DNA of 62,388 nucleotides. It comes from Bacteroidaceae bacterium. Lineage in GTDB: Bacteria > Bacteroidota > Bacteroidia > Bacteroidales > Bacteroidaceae. The DNA lies in NCBI GenBank assembly GCA_030843315.1, contig JAUUPT010000019.1:1-62388 (forward strand). Reading direction: 5' to 3'. The notes under the pieces were generated by a model. The model was given only the letters and a program-made list of their open reading frames with translations, searched no databases and was not told the origin of the DNA. The translations under genes were made by a program, and so were the position numbers. Of this stretch, positions 16,879-24,487 are shown piece by piece; the stretch's first letter is position 1; each line of letters starts with the position of its first letter.

Positions 16879-18483
16879 ATGGCTTTTTCTATTCGTAGGG
16901 ATGAAGATCGTTATCGCAGGCTTTCCACGTTTGTACGAGTCGGTTGGTGGGAAGCAGACTTTTCCACTCGCCGTTATCTCCTTTCCGAATATATCTATAA
17001 ATTACTGGGATTCTCCTGTAATACGATAAGTTTTGACGACTTCCGGCAAAACGTGGCTGAAAATTACAGAGATCGCATTGACATGTTATCCGCTGTCCGT
17101 CCCGGCGGAACGGAAAATGTGACCTTTCCGCTTCATACAGTGGAAGGTATGATATGGGTGAAGCTTCTTGTGGATGAACGAAAAATGCAGTCGGACGGGA
17201 GTCTGCTGCTATGTGGTACATTGCAATGCATTGATGTACCCAACAAGACTGAGAGTGTGCAGGTAAACCGTGAATTGAAGCGCAGGAGAGTGTTGCTCGA
17301 TAATCGTGCGGGTGAGTTGGCCATTAACTCTGACAATACGGAACTGGAGAAAGCCCAGGTGCGTATCAGCGAGTTTGAAACCTTTTTCCTTATGATTTCG
17401 GACTATGCTAAGTTGGGCTATAGCAAACTGAACCTAATGGACATGAAAGGCTATACTATCAACCAGTGGCGCAAGAATATGGGAGAGGCTGAGGATTTTT
17501 CGCCGGAATGTTGTGAGGATATGTATCCGAACCTTCATCCTGATGATCGTGGAGAAGTATTGGAATTCATGCGGCAGGCTAAAGAAGGTGCTGTGGATAG
17601 ATTTACGAAAGAAGTGCGTGTGCGGCAATTTGATGACAGTAGTAGTGAGTGGAAGTGGATACGTTTGGTGCTGATGGTGACCTGCTGCAAACCGGAGCAA
17701 GGCATTGTGGAACTGCTGGGTGTGAGCTATGACGTTACGGAGTTTAAAAACGCTGAAGCCAAGCTGACTGTAGCTAAGGAGCGGGCCGAGGAGTCAGACC
17801 GCCTGAAAAGTGCATTTTTGGCTAATATGAGTCATGAGATACGTACGCCGCTTAACTCTATTGTAGGTTTCTCCAGCCTGCTGGCGGAAGAGGAGGATAG
17901 GAAAGCCTGCCGAAGCTATATGCAAATCATTGAAAGCAATAATGAGCTGCTGCTACAACTGATTAACGACATTCTGGATATAGCGAAAATAGAGGCAGGT
18001 ATTTATGACTTTGTATTTAAGGAAGTGGACGTGAATCAGCTATGCACCAATATTGTGCGCAGCATGAAGTTGAAATCTCCTGCGGATGTGGACGTGTTTT
18101 TTGACCATCACCTGCCGCAATGTACCATTGTGAGCGACTACAATCGCCTGCAACAAGTCATTTCTAACTTTGTGAACAATGCCCTCAAATTCACTTGTGT
18201 GGGAAGCATCCGTGTAGGATATGACCGTGTGTCTGCCGGTAGGCTACGCTTTTACGTGGTAGATACAGGTGTAGGTATTCCTCTTGATAAGCAGAAGGAG
18301 ATATTCGGTCGTTTCGTCAAGTTGAACAGTTTTGCGTCTGGTGCAGGACTTGGCTTGCCCATTTGCAAACGTATTGTCGAGCATCTGGGTGGCATTATTG
18401 GTGTGGACAGTGAACCGGGCAAGGGCTCTTGTTTCTGGTTTGAACTGCCGGTGGAGGAAAAACCAGATTTTTATAAGAATTGA
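16879..18483 (+). CDS. PAS-domain sensor histidine kinase
   Basis: 534 residues from the ATG at 16879. No membrane helix or signal peptide is seen, so it is probably cytoplasmic. Two PAS-like regions (about 15-115 and 165-285; FVRVGWWEADFSTRRYLLSE, EWKWIRLVLMV) precede a HisKA domain with phospho-acceptor His319 in ANMSHEIRTPLNS. The HATPase_c domain follows (N box VISNFVNNALKF, G1 VVDTGVGIP, G2 GAGLGLPICKRIVEHLGG). No receiver or output domain is fused and no response regulator gene lies beside it, so it is an orphan kinase. A hairpin terminator follows. Confidence 0.9.
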   Translation: MAFSIRRDEDRYRRLSTFVRVGWWEADFSTRRYLLSEYIYKLLGFSCNTISFDDFRQNVAENYRDRIDMLSAVRPGGTENVTFPLHTVEGMIWVKLLVDERKMQSDGSLLLCGTLQCIDVPNKTESVQVNRELKRRRVLLDNRAGELAINSDNTELEKAQVRISEFETFFLMISDYAKLGYSKLNLMDMKGYTINQWRKNMGEAEDFSPECCEDMYPNLHPDDRGEVLEFMRQAKEGAVDRFTKEVRVRQFDDSSSEWKWIRLVLMVTCCKPEQGIVELLGVSYDVTEFKNAEAKLTVAKERAEESDRLKSAFLANMSHEIRTPLNSIVGFSSLLAEEEDRKACRSYMQIIESNNELLLQLINDILDIAKIEAGIYDFVFKEVDVNQLCTNIVRSMKLKSPADVDVFFDHHLPQCTIVSDYNRLQQVISNFVNNALKFTCVGSIRVGYDRVSAGRLRFYVVDTGVGIPLDKQKEIFGRFVKLNSFASGAGLGLPICKRIVEHLGGIIGVDSEPGKGSCFWFELPVEEKPDFYKN

Positions 18484-18576
18484 AATTAAAGCGAGATATT
18501 ATTTGGATTTAATATTTTATTTACCCAGACTTATGTATAATCTGAGAAGATTGTACTAAGCTTTGTTTGTTTGCTT

Positions 18577-18622
18577 GCAATGCCCTCTTTCTAAGCGTAG
18601 ATTGGAGGGCATTGCTTTTATT
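18577..18622 (+). terminator. Rho-independent terminator after the histidine kinase
   Basis: GCAATGCCCTC (18577-18587) pairs perfectly with GAGGGCATTGC (18605-18615), followed by TTTTATTTT. Confidence 0.88.
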
Positions 18623-18688
18623 TTCCGGTCAATATAAACCGAAAATACTGAAACGGTTTGTTTACGCATTGTTTACACAAAATAAAAA

Positions 18689-18717
18689 ACGACCTACGAA
18701 TAATATTCGTAAGTCGT
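18689..18717 (-). terminator. Terminator of the tRNA-Met transcript
   Basis: On the minus strand a hairpin with stem ACGAC/GTCGT plus TACGAAT/ATTCGTA (one mismatched pair) is followed by TTTTTTATTTT at 18688-18678. It is 13 bp beyond the tRNA 3' end. Confidence 0.8.
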
Positions 18718-18729
18718 TGATTCTTATTG

Positions 18730-18803
18730 TGGACCAGCCTGGGCTTGAACCAGGGACCTCCAGATTATGAGTCTGTTGCTCTAACCAACTGAGCTACAAG
18801 TCC
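18730..18803 (-). tRNA. tRNA-Met (anticodon CAT), elongator or Ile2 type
   Basis: Cloverleaf read on the minus strand: acceptor GGACTTG/CTGGTCC, D-arm GCTC...GAGC, anticodon loop CTCATAA (anticodon CAT), and a T-arm CCTGG/CCAGG with TTCAAGC. CCA is not encoded. The acceptor has a T.T mismatch at pair 6-67 and a G.T wobble at 5-68, and the anticodon stem has one mismatched outer pair. A CAT anticodon can also belong to lysidine-modified tRNA-Ile2; the sequence does not settle this, and tRNA-Met is the default call. Confidence 0.85.
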
Positions 18804-18895
18804 GATGTATCCTTGCTTGGATGGCGGGGACAAAAGTAGTATTTTCTATTGAAATATGCAAGCCTTTCAGATAAAATCCTTATAACCTTTTGTTC

Positions 18896-19207
18896 TTAGA
18901 ACTTATAAGTTCGTTTGGGATTCTTGGGGAACCAGCCTTTCTTCACCCTGTCTTCCTGCTCAAAGATTTCTTTGATAGTCCAGAAAGAAGAGAATGCAAA
19001 TACACCCAAAAGAGAGGCGAGCATGATGCTCTCTGTGCAGAGAGAGGCAATGACGCCACCGATGCCCAGCACAAGGAATATCCACCAGCACTTGGTACCC
19101 CAATAATATTCGGCTTTTACAACCACCGGGTGGAATAAGCCGATTATGAGAAAGGTACAAATACCAATGACAAGTCCTGACAAATGATATTCGTTCAAGA
19201 AATCCAT
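18896..19207 (-). CDS. DUF4491 family membrane protein
   Basis: 103 residues with three hydrophobic segments (about 9-28, 40-58, 60-76). The pattern LSGLVIGICTFLIIGLFHPV followed by YYWGTKCWWIF matches the DUF4491 family as I remember it, common in Bacteroidota and Firmicutes. Function unknown. It follows the Lrp-type regulator gene by 19 bp and is likely co-transcribed. Confidence 0.8.
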   Translation of the reverse strand: MDFLNEYHLSGLVIGICTFLIIGLFHPVVVKAEYYWGTKCWWIFLVLGIGGVIASLCTESIMLASLLGVFAFSSFWTIKEIFEQEDRVKKGWFPKNPKRTYKF

Positions 19208-19226
19208 GATTGTTCGTTATGAGTCA

Positions 19227-19691
19227 TTACTTTTCAGGACAAATCGGAATTTCTTTCTTGATGCTTTGTTCCAAAGATATCAATGTCTCAGTGGCAGTCA
19301 CACCCGGAATTTCTTGCATTTTGTTATTCAGCAGGTCCATCAGGTGCTCGTTGTCGCGGGCATATACTTTAGTCAGCATGGTGTAGGGGCCGGTAGTGAA
19401 GTGGCATTCTACAATTTCGGGAATCTTGCACAGCTCGGCCACTACGGTTTTGTACATGGAACCCTTTTCCAGCTTGATTCCGACATAGGTACAGGTTCTG
19501 TAACCCAAAGACTTCGGGTTAACATGATAGCCTGAGCCAACAATAACGCCCAGGTCTATCAGACGCTGTACGCGTTGGTGGATGGCAGCACGTGACACGC
19601 CGCATTCAGCAGCTACGTCCTTAAAGGGAATGCGGGCATTCTGAGATATAATATCCAGAATTTGCCTGTCAAGATTGTCTATTTTTTCCAT
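19227..19691 (-). CDS. Lrp/AsnC family transcriptional regulator
   Basis: 154 residues. An N-terminal winged helix-turn-helix (about 5-60; DRQILDIISQNARIPFKDVA, GVSRAAIHQRVQRL) is followed by a ligand-binding RAM/AsnC domain (about 70-150) ending near PEK. Length is standard. Members sense amino acids or related metabolites and bind as octamers; the effector here is unknown. Downstream is DUF4491. A TATATTTG -7 box is 43 bp upstream of the start. Confidence 0.93.
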   Translation of the reverse strand: MEKIDNLDRQILDIISQNARIPFKDVAAECGVSRAAIHQRVQRLIDLGVIVGSGYHVNPKSLGYRTCTYVGIKLEKGSMYKTVVAELCKIPEIVECHFTTGPYTMLTKVYARDNEHLMDLLNNKMQEIPGVTATETLISLEQSIKKEIPICPEK

Positions 19692-19733
19692 ACCAGTAAA
19701 TAAGTAAAGTTTTCGTTGTTATCAAATAGTAAG

Positions 19734-19741
19734 CAAATATA
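19734..19741 (-). promoter_or_regulatory. Candidate -7 box of the Lrp gene
   Basis: Minus-strand TATATTTG, 43 bp upstream of the start at 19691; no clear -33 element. Confidence 0.5.
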
Positions 19742-19800
19742 GAACTTTATTTTAATTTATCTATGAAAACGAAGGAAAAAAAGAGGAAAAGGTAAAAAGG

Positions 19801-19846
19801 AAGCGAGCAAGACAGATGTTTTTACAGCATCCGCCCTGCTCGCTTC
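19801..19846 (-). terminator. Terminator of the FKBP operon
   Basis: Minus strand AAGCGAGCA (19846-19838) pairs with TGCTCGCTT (19809-19801), enclosing a smaller GATG/CATC stem, and is followed by CCTTTTTACCTTTT. It ends the two-gene isomerase operon. Confidence 0.78.
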
Positions 19847-19876
19847 AATATTATTCCGATAGAAAATCTGGAAAGA

Positions 19877-20743
19877 TTATTTCTCGATGCCCAGTAATTC
19901 TACTTCAAATATCAAGGTAGAGTACGGCTTGATTGGGCCACCGGTTTCCTTTGAGCCATAAGCCAGTTCAGAGGGGACGTAGAGTTCCCATTTTGAACCT
20001 ACAGGCATCATGGTGAGGGCTTCTGTCCAGCCGGTGATTACTCGGTTGGCTTGGAAGGTAGCAGAGCCACCGTGTTTGTCAGAACTATCGAACTCTGTTC
20101 CGTCAATCAAGGTACCTTTGTAGTTTACTTTCACTGTGCTGCTATCGGCGGGGATGGCACCGTTACCTTTAGTAATGATTTTGTATTGCAGACCGCTCGG
20201 AGTGGTTACAACGCCTTCTTTAGTCTTGTTTTCAGCCAGGAACTTTTCGCCGGCAGCCTTGTTGTCAGCGTATTTTGCTGCATTGGCTTTTTCTTTGACG
20301 GCATCCATCTGAGTGCGCATATACTCTTGTGCTGCGGCCATGTCCATGATACCGCCCTTGCCTGCAACGCCAGCTACAAAACCTGCCAACATATTTTCGC
20401 GGCTGATAGTCTGTGTAGAGTCACCACCAAATATTTGCTGGTTGAGGCCTTCTACCCATTGCTTGCCTACCATTTGGCCGATTTGCAAACCTGCCATGTA
20501 AGCTGCATCTTTCTTAGAAGTCTTGGATGCACCTTCGTTGAAACCTTTCATGAAGTCGGCCATTTGAGTAGAATCGATGCCTTGTTGTGCAAGATACTGA
20601 TCCAAACCTTCTGTGCGTGCCATACCGATGGCATAAGACAATGAGTCGATGTCCGTTTTCAAATTTGCTTTCGGACTTTGTGCAGTACAAGATGCCAAGC
20701 CGGCAGCTACTGCAAGAGCCATGAGAAATGTTACTTTTTTCAT
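19877..20743 (-). CDS. FKBP-type peptidyl-prolyl isomerase, lipoprotein
   Basis: 288 residues. Lipobox GLASC puts the lipid-modified Cys at 19. An N-terminal FKBP_N dimerisation region (about 28-170, helical) precedes the FKBP catalytic domain (about 195-287; VKVNYKGTLIDGTEFDSS, VITGWTEALTMMPVGSKWEL, AYGSKE, LIFEVELL), as in Mip/FkpA. The N-part carries a longer insert than FkpA. Role: folding of envelope proteins. It lies 18 bp downstream of a second, shorter FKBP gene and the two are probably one transcript. Confidence 0.93.
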   Translation of the reverse strand: MKKVTFLMALAVAAGLASCTAQSPKANLKTDIDSLSYAIGMARTEGLDQYLAQQGIDSTQMADFMKGFNEGASKTSKKDAAYMAGLQIGQMVGKQWVEGLNQQIFGGDSTQTISRENMLAGFVAGVAGKGGIMDMAAAQEYMRTQMDAVKEKANAAKYADNKAAGEKFLAENKTKEGVVTTPSGLQYKIITKGNGAIPADSSTVKVNYKGTLIDGTEFDSSDKHGGSATFQANRVITGWTEALTMMPVGSKWELYVPSELAYGSKETGGPIKPYSTLIFEVELLGIEK

Positions 20744-20761
20744 TTTACTTTTACTTGTTAC

Positions 20762-21355
20762 TTATTTAGATAAAATTTTCTGTAATTCTACTTCGAATAC
20801 AAGGGTGCTGTGGGGGGGGATCATTTCGCCGGCACCTTGTGCTCCGTAGGCCAGGTCGCTGGGGATGTAGAGTTTCCATTTGGCGCCTTCGGGCATCAGT
20901 TGCAGGGCTTCCACCCAACCGGGGATTACCTGGTTTACGCCGAATACGGCAGGCTGTCCGCGCTTGATGGAACTGTCGAACAGGGTTCCGTCAATCAGTG
21001 TGCCTTCGTAGTGGCATTGTACCTGGTCGGTGGCTTTGGCGTAGTTGCCTACGTTTCCTTCGTTGATAACTTCGTATTGCAATCCGCTGGGCAGGGTAAC
21101 AACACCGGGGCGCTTCTTGTTCTCTTCCAAGAACTTCTGTCCGGCTTCGATGTTGGCAGCGGTCATTTTTTCTTCCAGTTCGGCGAAGTATTTGTTTACT
21201 ATATCGCGGGCTTCTGCGTGGCTGATAGCCGTCTGGTTGCCCTCCAATATGTCTTTGATTGCTTGTGCAAAGTCATCTACTGCGATGCCTTTTGCACCCA
21301 TACTTAAAAGATTTTGACCTATTCCCAGGCCGATAGCATAACTAAATTTATCCAT
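20762..21355 (-). CDS. FKBP-type peptidyl-prolyl isomerase, no signal peptide
   Basis: 197 residues from the ATG at 21355 (MDKFSYAIGLGIGQNL); a start at 21412 would add 19 residues with no signal character. A short FKBP_N helix region (about 1-90) is followed by the catalytic domain (about 105-197; VQCHYEGTLIDGTLFDSS, VIPGWVEALQLMPEGAKW, AYGAQGAG, LVFEVELQKI). It is the first gene of the FKBP pair. Without a signal peptide it is likely cytoplasmic, in contrast to its lipoprotein neighbour, which suggests paralogues split between compartments. Confidence 0.92.
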   Translation of the reverse strand: MDKFSYAIGLGIGQNLLSMGAKGIAVDDFAQAIKDILEGNQTAISHAEARDIVNKYFAELEEKMTAANIEAGQKFLEENKKRPGVVTLPSGLQYEVINEGNVGNYAKATDQVQCHYEGTLIDGTLFDSSIKRGQPAVFGVNQVIPGWVEALQLMPEGAKWKLYIPSDLAYGAQGAGEMIPPHSTLVFEVELQKILSK

Positions 21356-21416
21356 AAAAAGTTTTGTTGACGACCGGATTGATTTCTTTTCCAGTCTATT
21401 GCAAATTAACAAGTGG

Positions 21417-21424
21417 CAAAAGTA
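21417..21424 (-). promoter_or_regulatory. Candidate -7 box of the FKBP operon
   Basis: Minus-strand TACTTTTG, 62 bp upstream of the ATG at 21355. Confidence 0.5.
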
Positions 21425-21495
21425 CGTCTTTTATTTGAATGATAAGGCTTTTGAGCCTTTAATTTTTCTTATTTCCTATTACTAATTATTGCACT

Positions 21496-21963
21496 TTAGC
21501 GAACTACCCCTCCGCCTTCCGTATCGCTGCCATTCTTTTCGAGGATAATGTCGAACCGTCCTTCTGCGATACCTTCACCGCTGAACGTGCCGCTTATCAC
21601 TTTCCCGTCCATGCGGCTGATGTGGGCTTCGCCGTCTCCCGGCACTCCGGCGGTGAACAGGATGTCGGTATAGCGGCACGTCTGTCCCTGCTTGGGGTCG
21701 ACCAACGTGAATTCCAATGTTTCCGATGAGCCCACGGGGGCAGTGATAATGACCAGCGGCGTGTTGTCCTTGTCGGTGGCGGGGCGGGCTGTAGGCTTCC
21801 CGAACCGTCCGCTTGTATATACCCAGCCGTCTATCAGGCAGCCCAGTGTGTTTTTTCCCATGCTTGTAGCTTCGGGCATCAGGGTGGGGTCGATGGATTT
21901 GTCTTCTTCCTGGCAGGCGCAGCAAAGAAGGATTGCGGTAAACAGAAATAATAGCTTTTTCAT
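21496..21963 (-). CDS. DUF6252-like lipoprotein
   Basis: 155 residues. The signal peptide ends in lipobox LCCAC (Cys17). The mature part (about 25-145) has the beta-rich pattern LGCLIDGWVYTSGR, SRMDGKVISGTFSGE, GRFDIILEK that fits the DUF6252 family. It ends in a short Gly-rich tail. Function unknown. It is 17 bp downstream of an outer-membrane barrel gene, with which it probably forms an operon. Confidence 0.7.
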   Translation of the reverse strand: MKKLLFLFTAILLCCACQEEDKSIDPTLMPEATSMGKNTLGCLIDGWVYTSGRFGKPTARPATDKDNTPLVIITAPVGSSETLEFTLVDPKQGQTCRYTDILFTAGVPGDGEAHISRMDGKVISGTFSGEGIAEGRFDIILEKNGSDTEGGGVVR

Positions 21964-21980
21964 AATGTAACGATGTCTTT

Positions 21981-22649
21981 TTAGAAGTGATAATTCAATC
22001 CGAAGAGCAGAGACAACTGTCCGAAGTACCCTTCGCCGCTTTGCGGATGTTCTACATTCCAGGTTTTTCCGTTATAGCGGACGGAGTACCTCTCCGTGCC
22101 GGACACCAGCCAGTTCAGCCGGGCCGATACACCCCATTGTCTGCCCAGATAGTACTCTCCGCCCAGAGAGAAGTTGCAGGCCATTTTGTTCATCGACACA
22201 TTCCGCGGCTTATCGTATACGGTGCTCTTGTCGCTGTAGAACTGGTAGCCCACACCGGTGGAGAATTGCAGCTGGTAATGCTTTTGAAGGTAGAAGAGGC
22301 CGAGTTGGGGAGCCAGATAATGCATCCATATCTTGTCGGCGCCGTTCTCGTGCGTCTCGCGGTACGAGCTGCCCTGATAGATAAAGCCGGGACCTACCTT
22401 CAGCCCCTCTTCCGAGGGAGATTTCCCTTGATACCAATAGCCTAATCCCCAGGCTATGCCTTTTCTTAAGTCATCGCAGTAGTTGCTTGCATCGTTTGTA
22501 AGCCCCATGAACTGTCCGCTATACCAGGATGGACCTGCGTACAGGGTGAATACCGACTTTCCCGAAGATTCGTTTTGGGCTCGGAGGGAGGAGGAGAAAA
22601 GCAATGCTCCGAACAGGCAGAATAGCAGTAAGATGCGTTTTGTGTCCAT
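21981..22649 (-). CDS. Outer-membrane beta-barrel protein
   Basis: 222 residues. Signal peptide about 1-24 (cleavage after LRAQ). The mature part alternates aromatic and polar residues in strands (VFTLYAGPSWYSGQF, QLGLFYLQKHYQLQFSTGV, GYFGQLSLLFGLNYHF) and ends in Phe, the usual barrel-assembly signal. Size fits an 8-10-stranded porin-like or OmpX-like barrel. Ligand unknown. First gene of the pair with the DUF6252 lipoprotein. Confidence 0.78.
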   Translation of the reverse strand: MDTKRILLLFCLFGALLFSSSLRAQNESSGKSVFTLYAGPSWYSGQFMGLTNDASNYCDDLRKGIAWGLGYWYQGKSPSEEGLKVGPGFIYQGSSYRETHENGADKIWMHYLAPQLGLFYLQKHYQLQFSTGVGYQFYSDKSTVYDKPRNVSMNKMACNFSLGGEYYLGRQWGVSARLNWLVSGTERYSVRYNGKTWNVEHPQSGEGYFGQLSLLFGLNYHF

Positions 22650-22700
22650 ACGATCGTTTTTGTTTAAGAAATTAAGTAGTTGTGATTTTAATCTGAGCTA

Positions 22701-22708
22701 CAAAAATA
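22701..22708 (-). promoter_or_regulatory. Candidate -7 box of the barrel/DUF6252 operon
   Basis: Minus-strand TATTTTTG, 52 bp upstream of the ATG at 22649. Confidence 0.5.
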
Positions 22709-22747
22709 AAGAAATATTGTATTGAGTGATATGGAATTTCCTGTTTT

Positions 22748-22781
22748 TTTGAAACAAATTAGCAGATAACTGTTACTTTTG
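22748..22781 (+). promoter_or_regulatory. Promoter of the sirtuin gene
   Basis: TTTG at 22748-22751 and TACTTTTG at 22774-22781, 22 bp apart; the ATG is 35 bp downstream. Confidence 0.62.
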
Positions 22782-22816
22782 TGTCATCAATCTGTTTTCT
22801 AAACTAAAGAGCTGCA

Positions 22817-23518
22817 ATGAAGAACTTGGTCATTTTATCCGGTGCCGGCATGAGTGCCGAGAGTGGTATCAGTACGTTCCGCGATGCGGGCGGGCTGTGG
22901 GACAAGTATCCGGTGGCGCAGGTGGCAACCCCCGAGGGGTATGCGCGCGACCCGGAACTGGTAATCAACTTCTATAACGAGCGGCGCAAGCAACTGCTGG
23001 AAGTAGAACCGAACGCAGGCCACACGGGGCTTGCCGGGTTAGAGGGGGACTTTAACGTAACGGTCGTCACCCAAAACGTAGACAACCTGCACGAGCGGGC
23101 AGGCAGCACCCGGGTCATCCACCTGCACGGCGAACTGACCAAGGTCTGCTCCAGCCGCGATCCTTACAATCCTCATTACGTCAAGCAACTCCGCCCCGAA
23201 GAATATGAAGTGAAGATGGGCGACCTGGCGGGCGACGGCTCGCAACTCCGTCCGTTCATCGTATGGTTTGGCGAGGCGGTGCCCGAGATTGAGACTGCCA
23301 TCAGCTATGTGCAGAAGGCGGATATCTTTGTTATTATCGGCACTTCCATGAATGTATATCCGGCAGCCGGACTGCTGAACTATGTGCCGCGCTCCGCAGA
23401 AGTCTATCTGATAGACCCGAAACCGGTGGATACACACACCATGCGTCCGATACACGTCATCCGGAAAGGGGCGTCGCAGGGAGTTGCCGAACTGATACAG
23501 TTGCTCGGCTGCCAATAA
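22817..23518 (+). CDS. cobB: NAD-dependent protein deacylase (class III sirtuin) without a zinc site
   Basis: 233 residues. NAD-binding GAGMSAESGIS at 9-19 and TQNVDNLHERAG at 85-96; catalytic His104 in HLHGE; late motifs PFIVWFGE and GTSMNVYPAAG. Tyr53 and Arg56 (YNERR) are the class III pair that selects succinyl, malonyl or glutaryl lysine. The region that normally holds four zinc-binding cysteines (about 108-145) contains only Cys111, so the structural zinc ribbon is absent, a variation I recall from other Bacteroidota sirtuins. Single gene with its own promoter; a palindromic 11/22-bp array lies after its stop. Confidence 0.93.
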   Translation: MKNLVILSGAGMSAESGISTFRDAGGLWDKYPVAQVATPEGYARDPELVINFYNERRKQLLEVEPNAGHTGLAGLEGDFNVTVVTQNVDNLHERAGSTRVIHLHGELTKVCSSRDPYNPHYVKQLRPEEYEVKMGDLAGDGSQLRPFIVWFGEAVPEIETAISYVQKADIFVIIGTSMNVYPAAGLLNYVPRSAEVYLIDPKPVDTHTMRPIHVIRKGASQGVAELIQLLGCQ

Positions 23519-23569
23519 CTTTAAGACTTCTTTGCCCGATTCCTTATAGATAAATTCTTGTTCCCCTTT

Positions 23570-23672
23570 TGGCAATGTTTTGCCAGCCTGTTGGCAGAAC
23601 ATTGCCATGCCTTTGGCAAGGCCTTGCCAATAGGATGGCAAAACTTTGCCAAGGCCGTGGCAGGGGTTGGCA
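23570..23672. repeat. Helically phased TGGCA/TGCCA dyad array
   Basis: TGGCA occurs at 23570, 23592, 23614, 23636 and 23658, exactly 22 bp apart. TGCCA occurs at 23581, 23603, 23625 and 23647, again 22 bp apart and offset by 11 bp. Each pair forms a 16-bp dyad; the central one (23614-23629) is the perfect palindrome TGGCAAGGCCTTGCCA. An extra TGGCA at 23668 breaks the register. It sits between two convergent genes, 51 bp after the sirtuin stop and 65 bp from the glycosyltransferase stop, so it is not a promoter. Possible roles: boundary, transcript-end or DNA-binding-protein array. Confidence 0.9.
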
Positions 23673-23737
23673 AAATATATCTCTGATATACAATCAAATA
23701 ACTATATTCTGAGGGAGAGTAAGGCAAAGCCGGAACT

Positions 23738-24487
23738 TTACTTCTTCAGCACCGCCCGCACTACGAACCATGCGTGGTGCGCCATTGTGCTTATCCAGCC
23801 GTAGTGCCGCGCCATGATGCGGAAGCGTTCGCGCAACGACGCCTTGCGGTTCTGCGTCGTCATGCCTTCTTCCAGATAATCAATTATAGTAAGGTGGGTA
23901 TTGTGCAGCGTGCGGGCTTTCTTCATCACCCGGATGCACCAGTCGAAGTCGGCGGAGAAGCGGTATTGCAGGTCGTAGGGCTCTGCGAGCGAGCGCTTGG
24001 CGAAGAATGCCTGATGGCAGACGAGCATGCCCTGCTTGAAGCTGCGCCACGTCAGCACCTCAGGGGCGGAGAGGCGGCGCATGCGGATGAAGTGCCCTTC
24101 GCGGTCCACCAACTCTGTTTCGCCGTAGAGCACATCGGGCAGTTCGGCCTGTGCGTTGAGGGTGTGCACCATCTGTTGCAGGGTGTCGTCTTCGTGAAAG
24201 CTGTCGCCGGCGTTGAGGAAGCAGAGGTAATCGCCCGTGGCAAGTTCTATTCCTTTGTTCATGGCGTCGTACAGACCCCGGTCCGGTTCGCTCACCACGC
24301 GGGCGATGCGGTCGCGGTAGCGGTCGACGATGGCGAGGGTGCCGTCCTTCGAGGCACCGTCCACGATGATGTACTCCACATGGTGGTAGGTTTGCAGGAC
24401 AACGCTTTGGATGGTATCTTCCAATACCGCCGCGGCGTTGTAGGTCACGGTGATGACGCTGAACTTCGGGGTGGGATGGTTATGCAT
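23738..24487 (-). CDS. Family 2 glycosyltransferase
   Basis: 249 residues, GT-A fold. N-terminal FSVITVTYNAAAVLEDTIQS, then IIVDGASKDGT (about 37-47) and the DxD-like EPDRGLYDAMNKGI. The NAGDSF acidic motif near 93 and the SADFDWCIR segment near 180 fit GT2 enzymes. No membrane anchor. It overlaps the upstream family 4 glycosyltransferase gene by 8 bp (24480-24487). Donor and acceptor sugars cannot be read from sequence. Confidence 0.9.
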   Translation of the reverse strand: MHNHPTPKFSVITVTYNAAAVLEDTIQSVVLQTYHHVEYIIVDGASKDGTLAIVDRYRDRIARVVSEPDRGLYDAMNKGIELATGDYLCFLNAGDSFHEDDTLQQMVHTLNAQAELPDVLYGETELVDREGHFIRMRRLSAPEVLTWRSFKQGMLVCHQAFFAKRSLAEPYDLQYRFSADFDWCIRVMKKARTLHNTHLTIIDYLEEGMTTQNRKASLRERFRIMARHYGWISTMAHHAWFVVRAVLKK

